Assembly (NCBI GenBank): GCA_030833825.1
Contig: JAURGL010000021.1
Span: 1 to 16,704 of the forward strand
Length of the DNA: 16,704 bases
Reading direction: 5' to 3'
Origin: Vulcanococcus sp. SFB_649D_100_25
GTDB taxonomy: Bacteria; Cyanobacteriota; Cyanobacteriia; PCC-6307; Cyanobiaceae
Shown here: positions 6,473 to 13,434 of the stretch, piece after piece
Layout: each line of letters starts with the position of its first letter
How positions within the stretch are numbered: the stretch's first letter is position 1
Notes under the pieces: model-generated
Database searches by the model: none
What the model saw: only the letters and a program-made list of their open reading frames with translations
Told to the model about the DNA's origin: nothing
Made by a program: the position numbers and the translations under genes

Positions 6473-7207
6473 ATGAGTTGGCGTTGGATCCCTCCTCTCT
6501 CGGCCGATGGGGCCACCCAGATGGCCATCGACCGCTGGATGCTCCAACAACAGAGCGATGGGGCCGCTGCTGGCTGTGTGCGGCTCTACCGCTGGAGCCG
6601 CCCCACCCTGTCCCTAGGGCGGCATCAACGGCAGATTGAGCCCCAATGGCTGCGGCTGCACGATCGCGGCGAGCTGGATCTGGTGCGGCGCCCCAGCGGT
6701 GGTCGCGCCGTGCTCCATGCCGGTGAGATCACCTATGCCCTGGCCTGTCGTCCCGCCTCAGCCCGTCGCCTGACGGCCTATGGCGAAGCCTGCCACTGGT
6801 TGCAGGAGGCCTTCGCGGCCGTTGGCATGCCCCTGGAGTTCGGCCAGATCAGGGCCAGCCAGGCGGCCCAGCGGGGGAACTGTTTCGCCAGCGGTACGGC
6901 CGCCGATCTGGTGCACAGCGATGGACAGAAACGGATCGGGAGCGCTCAGCTGTGGCAGGGTCCCTGCCTGCTGCAGCACGGCAGTGTCCTGTTGGCCCCC
7001 CCGCAGGATCTCTGGCGGGCGGTGTTCCATGGGGACCCGCCGCATCTGCCGGAGCTCCCCGTTGACCCCAACGCTCTGGAGGCCCTGCTGCATCAGGCCG
7101 CCCAGGACCACCTGTGCGGCGGCTCCCTCCTTGAACAGCCCCTCTCAGCCCAGGAGTGGTTGGCGATCCAGGCTCTTCGGGACCCTCAGGGTTCGGGATT
7201 GGACTGA
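6473..7207 (+). CDS. Lipoate-protein ligase A family (BPL/LPL catalytic domain) protein
   Basis: This 244-residue protein has the biotin/lipoate ligase fold. RRPSGGRAVLHAGEITYAL (72-90) is the acyl-adenylate/acyl-binding motif. NCFASGTAADL (136-146) supplies Cys137, and KRIGSAQLW (153-161) supplies the conserved lysine Lys153. A cysteine near this position is the nucleophile in LipM-type octanoyltransferases, whereas true ligases need ATP-binding features I cannot confirm. It may therefore transfer octanoyl or lipoyl groups to GcvH or 2-oxoacid dehydrogenase E2 domains. The strong GGAGG before ATG 6473 supports the start. It converges on the membrane protease gene and overlaps its 3' end by 22 bases. 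The family call is firm; the exact reaction is open. Confidence 0.87.
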   Translation: MSWRWIPPLSADGATQMAIDRWMLQQQSDGAAAGCVRLYRWSRPTLSLGRHQRQIEPQWLRLHDRGELDLVRRPSGGRAVLHAGEITYALACRPASARRLTAYGEACHWLQEAFAAVGMPLEFGQIRASQAAQRGNCFASGTAADLVHSDGQKRIGSAQLWQGPCLLQHGSVLLAPPQDLWRAVFHGDPPHLPELPVDPNALEALLHQAAQDHLCGGSLLEQPLSAQEWLAIQALRDPQGSGLD

Positions 7208-8412
7208 ATCGCCCGGGCCACCGGGGGCAACATCATCCCCAGCGGGTACACCCCCTGGCGCCGGGCCGCATCAAGAATCGGGGCCGGCAGGCGCACCCCC
7301 AGCTGTTTGAGCACCCGCTCGGCCAGTTCAGGGCGCTCCAGGGTCCCGCTGGGTAACCCTGCAGGGCCGAGAACCAGCAGACGATTCACCTCCGGTTGAT
7401 CCAATTGCAGGATCGCCTCCCAGAGCGGGGCCCCTTCACGGATCGCCGGGAGCTGCTCAAGGGGCTGCAGATGGTCCTTCACCTGCTCCTCGTCCCAGCG
7501 CTGCACCGGCAGGGATTGCAGGGGTGCATCGTCGATGAAGCCCTTCCAGCGGCCCTGCTCGCACACCAGGAGCCAGTCCGGGAGCCCTTTGCTGTCATCA
7601 ACACGGATGCGGCTGAGCTCCCGCAGGGAGCTGCTGGCCTCCAGGACCCGGAATCGCCGTTGAGCTGCATCCTTCACCGTCAGCTCCCGCAGGACGGTCT
7701 GCAGGGACAGGAGCTGGCTCTGGTTGCGCGCGGCCCCCAGGCCAAACCAGCCCAGCAGCATCAGCCAGACCCCAGGCACCCCTGCGCCGCGTAGCAGCAG
7801 CAGGGTCCCGAGGCCAATGGCAAACAGCGACAGGGCTCTGCCACTGACCAGGGCCACTTGGATGCCCTTGCGCTGGCTGCCGGTCCACTGCCACACCAGC
7901 GACTTGAGGATCAGGCCGCCATCGAGGGGGAGACCAGGTAAGAGGTTGAACAGGGCCAGGATCAGATTGAGTCCCCCCAGTTCGGCCACCATGGCCCCCA
8001 GCAGGGGGGAGATGTGGCTGGCGCCGTGGCTGCCGCTCAGCAGAAGCGCCGCCAGGATCAGGCTCACCAGGGGGCCGGCGGCCGCCACCATCAGAGAGCC
8101 AAGGGCGGTGGAGCACTCCCGCTCCACACTCGCCACCCCACCCAGCAGGAAAAGGGTGATGCTGCGGACCTTCACGCCCTGTCGCAGGGCCACCAGGGAG
8201 TGCCCGAGCTCGTGGAGCAACACCGAGACAAACAGCAGCAGTGCTGTCGCCAGCCCCACGGCCCAAAGCAGGGGTTCAGCCGTGCTCTGGGCGAACTGCT
8301 GGCTGTACTGCTGCTGGAAAGCGACCGTGGCCAGTCCCAGGATCAGAAACCAGCTTGGGTGAATCCGTAAGGGGATGCCCTTGATGCGCAGCAGCTGCCA
8401 GCCTTCCCCCAC
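7186..8412 (-). CDS. Site-2-protease-type (M50) membrane metalloprotease with C-terminal CBS-like region
   Basis: The product is 408 residues. The zinc motif HELGH is at 67-71 within a membrane helix. The second motif NLLPGLPLDGG (156-166) carries the third ligand, Asp164. Together they define intramembrane proteases of the S2P/SpoIVFB branch, which cut membrane-embedded substrates such as anti-sigma factors. Six hydrophobic segments run from about 20 to 230. The soluble C-terminus (about 238-370) resembles a degenerate CBS-pair domain, as in many cyanobacterial members. The substrate is unknown. The start is GTG 8412, supported by GGAGG seven bases upstream. It is divergent from trpF across 55 bases and overlaps the 3' end of the lipoate-ligase-family gene. 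Confidence 0.92.
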   Translation of the reverse strand: MGEGWQLLRIKGIPLRIHPSWFLILGLATVAFQQQYSQQFAQSTAEPLLWAVGLATALLLFVSVLLHELGHSLVALRQGVKVRSITLFLLGGVASVERECSTALGSLMVAAAGPLVSLILAALLLSGSHGASHISPLLGAMVAELGGLNLILALFNLLPGLPLDGGLILKSLVWQWTGSQRKGIQVALVSGRALSLFAIGLGTLLLLRGAGVPGVWLMLLGWFGLGAARNQSQLLSLQTVLRELTVKDAAQRRFRVLEASSSLRELSRIRVDDSKGLPDWLLVCEQGRWKGFIDDAPLQSLPVQRWDEEQVKDHLQPLEQLPAIREGAPLWEAILQLDQPEVNRLLVLGPAGLPSGTLERPELAERVLKQLGVRLPAPILDAARRQGVYPLGMMLPPVARAIQSNPEP

Positions 8413-8433
8413 GCCCTCGCCTCCATTGCCCCG

Positions 8434-8460
8434 ATCCTAGAAAGGATGGGCTTCAAGGGG
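8434..8460 (+). promoter_or_regulatory. Leader dyad and ribosome site of trpF
   Basis: The 55-base space between the divergent protease and trpF genes holds the dyad ATCCT-AGAA-AGGAT (8434-8447). It is followed by AAGGGG (8455-8460), a Shine-Dalgarno-like sequence seven bases before ATG 8468. The dyad could be an operator or just a small hairpin. Confidence 0.3.
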
Positions 8461-8467
8461 CCACGGC

Positions 8468-9172
8468 ATGGCGGCGAGTGCTCTTCCAGCTGAGAACAAG
8501 CGCCCCTGGCTCAAGGTGTGTGGTTTGCGGCAGGTGGACCAGGCCGCTCATATCGCTGCCGCAGGGGCGGATGCAATCGGGGTGATCGCCGTGCCGGGCT
8601 CGCCGCGCTGGTTGGCGCCAGGGGATCGCCCAGCCCTGTTCTCCGCGGTCGCCCAATCCGCCCCGGGCTGCCTGGGCGTCCTTGTGGTGGCGGATCCTCA
8701 GGATGTCGACCTCCCCCACCTGAGCCCCCTGTCCGGTCACCAGGTGCTGCAGCTGCACGGCAGTGAGACCCCCGAGCGTTGCGCTGAGCTGCGCCGGTCC
8801 CTCGGCCCTGAGCTGGGCCTGTGGAAGGCACTCCGGATCCGGTCCCCGGAGGATCTGGAGCAGGCCAGCCTCTATGCGGAGGTGGTGGACGCCCTGCTGC
8901 TGGATGCCTGGGTGCCCGATCAGCTCGGGGGTACCGGACATCGCATCCCTGTGGAGTGGCTGACCGCGTTTCGACCGTCGTTGCCATGGTGGTTGGCCGG
9001 CGGACTCAATCCTGAGCGGGTCGCCCCCGCCCTGATGGCCCTGGCCGATGCCCCCCCGGCGGGCCTTGATGTCTCCAGCGGTGTGGAGACCGCTCCCGGT
9101 GTGAAGGACCTCCAACGTGTCGCCCAGTTGCTGGCCGCCGTGGCCCCGTTCCGCCAGGATCACTGCATCTGA
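8468..9172 (+). CDS. trpF: Phosphoribosylanthranilate isomerase
   Basis: This 234-residue TIM-barrel enzyme catalyses the isomerisation step of tryptophan synthesis, from phosphoribosylanthranilate to the carboxyphenylamino-deoxyribulose phosphate. LKVCGL (15-20) carries the general base Cys18. VLQLHG (93-98) is a family strand. LLLDAWVPDQLGGTG (143-157) carries the general acid Asp146. WWLAGGLNPERV (174-185) and GLDVSSGVETAPGVKD (199-214) form the phosphate-binding end. An AAGGGG sequence seven bases before ATG 8468 supports the start. The 13-residue segment before KVCGL is slightly long. It stands alone among the trp genes, as usual in cyanobacteria, and the exported-protein gene follows after only 11 bases. 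Confidence 0.96.
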   Translation: MAASALPAENKRPWLKVCGLRQVDQAAHIAAAGADAIGVIAVPGSPRWLAPGDRPALFSAVAQSAPGCLGVLVVADPQDVDLPHLSPLSGHQVLQLHGSETPERCAELRRSLGPELGLWKALRIRSPEDLEQASLYAEVVDALLLDAWVPDQLGGTGHRIPVEWLTAFRPSLPWWLAGGLNPERVAPALMALADAPPAGLDVSSGVETAPGVKDLQRVAQLLAAVAPFRQDHCI

Positions 9173-9183
9173 TCCACCCGTCG

Positions 9184-9693
9184 ATGCCCTCCCGGAGAGC
9201 TGTCCAGCTGCTGGCTTGTCTGCCCTTGCTGTCGAGCGCTGTGGTCTCCGTTCCTGCTCAGGGACAGGACCTGGTGGGGTGCCGACTGGTGGAGGCCACG
9301 TTGCAGTGCGTGCCCGGGGTGGACGAAACCCCCCAGCTGCAGATCCAGCAGATGCAACAGCAGATCTCCACGGACATCCAGTTGGAGGGCGTTGTGCAGC
9401 AGCGCATCGATGGCCTCCAGCAGCTCGTGCTGGCTGGAAATGCCGCTGTGGGAGCTGCCCTCACCGCCACGGCTGTGGCCGATGCACAGGCGGCCCTGCC
9501 GTCAGCTAACTACCACTGGTATCGGATCAAGCCCGGCCAGCGCACTTGGGTCCTGATCGAAGGTGCCAATGGCACCACCTATGTGCCTGCCCCCGTTGAT
9601 ATTGGGCAGAACATCATGGTGGTGGCCGTTGTGAAGCAGAACGGTCAGGTGCAGCGTGTTGCCTCGCAGCCCCTTGGTCCCGTACAGCCCTGA
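9184..9693 (+). CDS. Small exported protein with Ig-like C-terminal domain, unknown function
   Basis: The product is 169 residues. The N-terminus is a signal peptide (MPSRR, hydrophobic 6-24, likely cleavage after about Ala25 in SVPAQGQ). An LLAC sits at 9-12, but it is too early to be a convincing lipobox. Two cysteines (Cys33, Cys42 in GCRL...LQCVPG) could form a disulphide. A Gln-rich, probably helical stretch follows (about 51-82), then an Ala-rich linker. The C-terminal part (about 109-152) reads YHWYRIKPGQRTWVLIEGAN then GTTYVPAPVDIGQNIMVVAV. That is the WYR...I.GA.G.TY...DxG..I.V pattern of Ig-like modules in bacterial surface proteins. The gene follows trpF by 11 bases with no Shine-Dalgarno sequence of its own, so it may be translationally coupled. 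The role is unknown. Confidence 0.8.
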   Translation: MPSRRAVQLLACLPLLSSAVVSVPAQGQDLVGCRLVEATLQCVPGVDETPQLQIQQMQQQISTDIQLEGVVQQRIDGLQQLVLAGNAAVGAALTATAVADAQAALPSANYHWYRIKPGQRTWVLIEGANGTTYVPAPVDIGQNIMVVAVVKQNGQVQRVASQPLGPVQP

Positions 9694-9706
9694 GGGCAGG
9701 GCTGTA
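9683..9706. terminator. Perfect 10-bp hairpin between convergent genes
   Basis: TACAGCCCTG (9683-9692), loop AGGG, CAGGGCTGTA (9697-9706). It overlaps the stop codon of the exported-protein gene and lies seven bases beyond the folE stop on the other strand. There is no T run on either side, so it may be a bidirectional 3'-end structure rather than a classical intrinsic terminator. Confidence 0.5.
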
Positions 9707-9713
9707 GCAGGGC

Positions 9714-10436
9714 TCAGTTGATCAACAGGGACTCCTGCTGCTTGACGAGCTCGAAGAACTCAGCCTTGAGGCTGGGGTCGTGGCGGAAATCTCCGCGGAC
9801 GATGGAGTTCACCATGCTGGTCTGGGGTTCTTTGACCCCGCGCCACTTCATGCAGTAGTGCTGTGCCTTGACCAGGATCGCCAGTCCCTGCGGTTCGCAG
9901 AGGCGTTCGATCTCGTCGGCAAGGATCATCACAGCCTCTTCCTGGATGTGGGGCCGTGAGAACACCCAGTCGGCCACCCGGGAAAACTTGGACAGGCCGA
10001 TCACCCGTTCGCCGGGCTTGATCCCGATCCAGCAGTTGCCGAGGATCGGCACCAGGTGGTGGGAGCAGGCCGACCGGACACTGATGGGCCCAACGGTGTA
10101 GATCTCGTCGAGCTTTTTGACGTTCGGGAAGCTGGCGATCTTCGGCTGTTCGTGATAGCGACCCTTAAACACCTCATGCAGGTACATGCGCGCCACGCGC
10201 TCTGCGGTTTCTTCGGTGTTGTGGTCGTTATCGATGTCGATCACGAGGCTGCGCAGCAGCTCACGCACCTTGCCGGCCACCTCGATTTCCAGCTGCTCGA
10301 GTTCCCCCTCGTTCAGGTGGTCAGCGATGTTGTCGTTTGCGAGAAACGGCACACCGGCGTTCTCGAGTCGCTCACGGATGCGCCGGCTGACGGGGGTCAG
10401 TTGACCGGTGATGCTCGAGGGCAGGGTTGAAGTCAT
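9714..10436 (-). CDS. folE: GTP cyclohydrolase I (FolE) with a CSHH zinc motif
   Basis: The product is 240 residues from ATG 10436. The enzyme opens GTP to dihydroneopterin triphosphate, the entry to folate and pterin synthesis. SACSHHLVPILG (122-133) and QHYCMKWRGVK (192-202) hold the zinc ligands expected to be Cys124, His127 and Cys195. VIGLSKFSRVADWVFSRPHI (145-164) is the substrate-loop region, and QEEAVMILADEIE follows. Most FolE proteins have CEHH where this has CSHH, and the fold is more divergent than the usual cyanobacterial form. Related pterin-like or deazaguanine pathways could also use it. A TTG at 10460 overlaps the stop of the preceding SDR gene but would add eight unsupported residues. 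It probably belongs to the accA-SDR-folE transcript. Confidence 0.92.
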   Translation of the reverse strand: MTSTLPSSITGQLTPVSRRIRERLENAGVPFLANDNIADHLNEGELEQLEIEVAGKVRELLRSLVIDIDNDHNTEETAERVARMYLHEVFKGRYHEQPKIASFPNVKKLDEIYTVGPISVRSACSHHLVPILGNCWIGIKPGERVIGLSKFSRVADWVFSRPHIQEEAVMILADEIERLCEPQGLAILVKAQHYCMKWRGVKEPQTSMVNSIVRGDFRHDPSLKAEFFELVKQQESLLIN

Positions 10437-10456
10437 GAACAGATCCCGGGCAGCGT

Positions 10457-11200
10457 TCAAAGAACGCCCGCAGCGGGCATAAGGGTGAGATCCTCCACCA
10501 CTTGGGAGGAGGGTTGCTGGGCGAGAGACAAGAGAGTCTCAGCCACACGCTCTGGGGTGAGCATGGCACGGCGGTCAAAGGAACTGTGGACCGTTTCCGT
10601 GTCCCACAGAGGCGTATTAACCGCACCAAGGGTGAGGGTTGAAACGCGAATGCCATGGGCCCGTTCCTCCTCGGCCAGGCACCGGCTCAAGCTGGCCAGG
10701 GCGGCTTTGCTCGTGCAGTAGGCCCCCCAGTCGGGGAAGGCATGGCGGGCAGCGTGACTGCTGATGTTGATGATCTGTCCGCCTCCCTGGCGCAGGGCCG
10801 GAAGGGTGGCTTGGCACACCTGCAGCACGCTGGTCACGTTGAGCTGCATCAGCCACTGCCAACGTTCCAGGCTCATCTCCGCCAGGCCGCCCGTGTAGGC
10901 GGCCCCAGCGTTGTTGATCACCAGGGATGGCCGCAGGCCTCGGCCAAGGAGCTCAGCCAGCTTCGGGGCGATGCTGGCTGCGTCAGAGAGGTCGATGCAG
11001 CTGGTCTCCACCCGGCAGCTGCTGCTGCGCAACTCCTGGGCGAGGGCCTCTAGCTCATTGGCTGAGCGCGCCAGAAGCAGGAGCTGGTACCCGTGACTGG
11101 CAAACAGGCGGGCCGTCGCGGCGCCGATGCCCCGGGAGGCCCCCGTGATCAGGACCACAGGGGGGTCGGCGTGGCTGGGCCTGGTGGACGAAGGGCTCAA
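10457..11200 (-). CDS. Short-chain dehydrogenase/reductase (SDR) family protein
   Basis: The product is 247 residues with the classical SDR layout: TGASRGIG (19-26) for NADP(H), NNAG (96-99), and the tetrad Asn121, Ser148, Tyr161 and Lys165 (YCTSK). The position of Arg22 in TGASRGIG and Arg45 after the second strand favours NADP(H). The substrate cannot be told from sequence. Its place between accA and folE, in the same cluster as aar and ado, invites a role in acyl or pterin reduction, but this is only inference. The start TTG 11200 is the first available; GTG 11158 lies too close to the Rossmann strand. No Shine-Dalgarno sequence is evident. The stop lies 20 bases before the folE ATG. Confidence 0.9.
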   Translation of the reverse strand: MSPSSTRPSHADPPVVLITGASRGIGAATARLFASHGYQLLLLARSANELEALAQELRSSSCRVETSCIDLSDAASIAPKLAELLGRGLRPSLVINNAGAAYTGGLAEMSLERWQWLMQLNVTSVLQVCQATLPALRQGGGQIINISSHAARHAFPDWGAYCTSKAALASLSRCLAEEERAHGIRVSTLTLGAVNTPLWDTETVHSSFDRRAMLTPERVAETLLSLAQQPSSQVVEDLTLMPAAGVL

Positions 11201-11244
11201 ATGTTCGCTGGCCCCCAGGGGAGCCCGTAAGTCTGAAGCAAACC

Positions 11245-12234
11245 TTAAGAGCTGAGGCTGGCGTCCTGGGCCCCGGATTCCAGGAAGCGGCCCATGCGCC
11301 GGAACTTGGCGTAGCGCTGTTCCACCAGGGCTTCCTCGCTCAAGGCCTTCAGGGCGGCCAGCTGCTGAAGGAGGGCCCCTTTGAGGTTCTCGGCTGCTTG
11401 CCGCGGTGCCCAGTGGTTGCCGCCTGAGGGCTCGGGGATGATCTCGTCGATGATCCCCAGCTTCAGCAGGTCAGGAGCGGTGATCTTCAGGGCTTCGGCG
11501 GCCACGGGGGCCTTGCCGGCATCGCGCCAAAGGATGGAGGCACAGGCTTCCGGGCTGGCCACGGTGTAAACGCTGTGCTGGAACATCAGCAGGCGATCGG
11601 CGACCCCGATCCCGAGGGCGCCCCCGGAGCCACCTTCTCCGATCACGGTGGCCAGGATCGGGACCCGCAGTCGGAACATCTCCCTCAGGTTCACGGCGAT
11701 GGCTTCCCCCTGCCCCTGCTCTTCGGCCAGCAGTCCGGCGTAGGCCCCCGGGGTGTCGATAAAGCTGAGGATCGGCAGGCGGAAACGATCCGCGTGCTCC
11801 ATCAGGCGCATGGCCTTGCGGTAGCCGCCCGGGGAGGCCATGCCGAAGTTGCGGGCCACGTTCTCCTTGGTGTCACGGCCCTTCTGGTGCCCCAGCAGCA
11901 CCACCCCCTGATCGCCGATCCGGCCGACGCCCCCGACCAGGGCCTGATCGTCGCTGCCGCGCCGGTCCCCGTGGAGCTCAATGAATTCGTCGGTGAGGAC
12001 CTGGATGTAATCCAGGGTGCTGGGCCGCTGGGGGTGGCGGGCTACCTGGATCTTCTGGGCTGGGGTGAGGTTGCTGAAGATCTCCTCGCGGCGCCGGGCC
12101 GCGAGGGTCTCCAATTGCAGGAGCTGCTGGCTGACGTCCACCTCCGAGTCCTTCGCCAGCTGGCGGATCTGCTCGATCTGCTCCTCAAGCTCCACCAGGG
12201 GCTTCTCGAACTCGAGCAGGGGACGACGGGCCAT
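11245..12234 (-). CDS. accA: Acetyl-CoA carboxylase carboxyltransferase subunit alpha
   Basis: The product is 329 residues. AccA with AccD moves carboxyl from biotin to acetyl-CoA, giving malonyl-CoA for fatty acid synthesis. LEFEKPLVELEEQIEQI (7-23) is the N-terminal helix. HPQRPSTLDYI (67-77) and ELHGDRRGSDD (86-96) are conserved. SPGGYRKAMRLMEHA (134-148) lies before IDTPGAYAG (159-167), and GEGGSGGALGIGVADRLLM (199-217) forms the oxyanion-hole region. The start ATG 12234 gives the usual N-terminus. The 57 bases before it are C-rich with no Shine-Dalgarno sequence. It sits directly downstream of aar on the same strand, so enzymes for making and for diverting acyl chains are neighbours. Confidence 0.97.
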   Translation of the reverse strand: MARRPLLEFEKPLVELEEQIEQIRQLAKDSEVDVSQQLLQLETLAARRREEIFSNLTPAQKIQVARHPQRPSTLDYIQVLTDEFIELHGDRRGSDDQALVGGVGRIGDQGVVLLGHQKGRDTKENVARNFGMASPGGYRKAMRLMEHADRFRLPILSFIDTPGAYAGLLAEEQGQGEAIAVNLREMFRLRVPILATVIGEGGSGGALGIGVADRLLMFQHSVYTVASPEACASILWRDAGKAPVAAEALKITAPDLLKLGIIDEIIPEPSGGNHWAPRQAAENLKGALLQQLAALKALSEEALVEQRYAKFRRMGRFLESGAQDASLSS

Positions 12235-12285
12235 GGCAGCGAGGTGGGGGCGGGAGCGTGGGGCGACTCTGGAGGGGCGGAACCG

Positions 12286-12300
12286 GCGGCCTTAGGCCGC
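12286..12300. repeat. Inverted repeat centred on the aar stop codon
   Basis: GCGGCC (12286-12291), TTA, GGCCGC (12295-12300): six perfect GC pairs around three bases that are exactly the TAA stop of aar on the minus strand. No T run follows. It may be chance in the Ala-rich C-terminus, or a weak 3'-end hairpin. Confidence 0.35.
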
Positions 12301-13353
12301 AGCGAGTTCAAGGCCTGAGTTGTCGGAGCTGCTGCGGGCGCTGCCAAGACCGATCGCGCGGAACCCGTGGCGCAGTGAGGCTTCGCCGATCAGCTCCATG
12401 TTCGCGAGGGAGATGTTGTTGCGACCCCAGCTGAAGTTTGTGTGGATTCCCTCAAATTCCAGCAGCATTGCCTCGGCAAAGCAAGCGAAGAGCTGGCGTT
12501 TGGGGTTTTCCATCTCCGCCACTTCCATCATCTGCCAGCCGATGTCCTGCCAGAACTCGACGATTCCACCCTTCAGGACGTGCACGCCATGGCCGGCAAC
12601 CTTGGCGTCGAGGTTCTTGGGATAGCCCCCGTCGATCATCAGGCAGGGCTTCTTGAGGGAGGCCGTGTCGATCTCCAGGCTCTGGGGCAGGCTGGCCACC
12701 CAGACCACCACATCGGCCTCCGGCAGGGCCTCCTCCAGGGCGAGGATCCGCCCCTCCCCGAGGCTCTGCTGCAGGTCAATCAGCGGCTGCGGCCGGCGGG
12801 CCACCAGCAGCAGTTCCCCCACGCCGCGGCGCTGCAGCCAGCGGCAGACGGCACTGCCGATGTCGCCGGTGGCGCCGACCACCGCCACGGTGGCCCGCTT
12901 CAGATCGATCCCCAGGCGCGGGGCTTCCGTTTCCACCTGCTGACAGATCACCCAGGCGGTGTGGGTGTTGCCCGTGGTGAAGCGTTCCCACTCGAGGGTC
13001 GTATTGCGGATCTGCTGGAACTTCGAGAGGTCGTAGTTCTCGAAAATGATCGAGGTGAAGCCCCCCAGGGCGGTCACGTTGATCCCGTTCTTCTGGGCCA
13101 GCTCCATGGCGTTCTGAACCTTGCGCGTCGCCGTCTTGAAGCGGCTCAGCATCTCGGGGACGAAACAGGAGTCGATGTAGGTGCCCTGGATGGTCTTCCC
13201 GGTTTTGCTGGTGACCTCAAAGGTCTCGAGCAGCTGGGGTGGGGCAGAACACCAGGAGAGCAGATCGGCCTCAGCCATCTCCTCGAGCCCCAGATCGCGG
13301 GCCTTTTCCTGGGCCTGCGCAAAGCTGCTGGAGTGACCGATCAGACCAAACAT
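12292..13353 (-). CDS. aar: Long-chain acyl-[acyl-carrier-protein] reductase (AAR)
   Basis: The product is 353 residues. AAR reduces fatty acyl-ACP to a fatty aldehyde with NADPH, the first step of cyanobacterial alkane synthesis. It begins MFGLIGHSSSFAQAQ and has FVPEML (64-69), ALGGFTSIIFENYDL (95-109) and the dinucleotide-binding VGATGDIGS (159-167). LFACFAEAMLLEFEG (288-302) holds Cys291, at the place of the catalytic cysteine that forms the acyl thioester in S. elongatus AAR. It is about ten residues longer than many homologues because of a Ser/Ala tail. ATG 13353 is preceded by AGGAGA at 13369-13364 with a 10-base spacer. ado lies 81 bases upstream, its usual partner. Confidence 0.97.
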   Translation of the reverse strand: MFGLIGHSSSFAQAQEKARDLGLEEMAEADLLSWCSAPPQLLETFEVTSKTGKTIQGTYIDSCFVPEMLSRFKTATRKVQNAMELAQKNGINVTALGGFTSIIFENYDLSKFQQIRNTTLEWERFTTGNTHTAWVICQQVETEAPRLGIDLKRATVAVVGATGDIGSAVCRWLQRRGVGELLLVARRPQPLIDLQQSLGEGRILALEEALPEADVVVWVASLPQSLEIDTASLKKPCLMIDGGYPKNLDAKVAGHGVHVLKGGIVEFWQDIGWQMMEVAEMENPKRQLFACFAEAMLLEFEGIHTNFSWGRNNISLANMELIGEASLRHGFRAIGLGSARSSSDNSGLELAAA

Positions 13354-13393
13354 GCGTGGGAGCTCTCCTGGTTACACACCGGCCAAGAAGACA

Positions 13394-13429
13394 CCTGATT
13401 AAAGGGCAGCGCCGGGCTCTTCAATCAGG
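13394..13429 (-). other. Inverted repeat between ado and aar
   Basis: CCTGATT (13394-13400) and AATCAGG (13423-13429) are perfect complements. On the minus strand they enclose further short pairs (AAG/CTT, AGC/GCT) and are followed by TGTCTTCTT. It begins five bases after the ado stop. It could be an attenuator or 3'-end structure that lowers read-through into aar; the T content after it is modest. Confidence 0.4.
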
Positions 13430-13434
13430 GGAGA

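Noticed and set aside
5147..6550. Long open frame of 467 codons on the minus strand across crr6 and the permease gene
   Set aside because: Composition is Gly/Pro/Arg-rich and family-free, and both crr6 and TauE/SafE signatures are clear in other frames of the same DNA. Long shadow frames are expected at this GC content.
7354..7365. A further CCTGCAGG octamer, inside the protease gene
   Set aside because: It is coding sequence and shows that the octamer also occurs by chance, so the pair in the chlL leader should be treated with caution.
12442..13398. Open frame of 318 codons on the plus strand, antisense to aar
   Set aside because: AAR motifs including Cys291 are intact on the minus strand; the plus frame has no recognisable domain.
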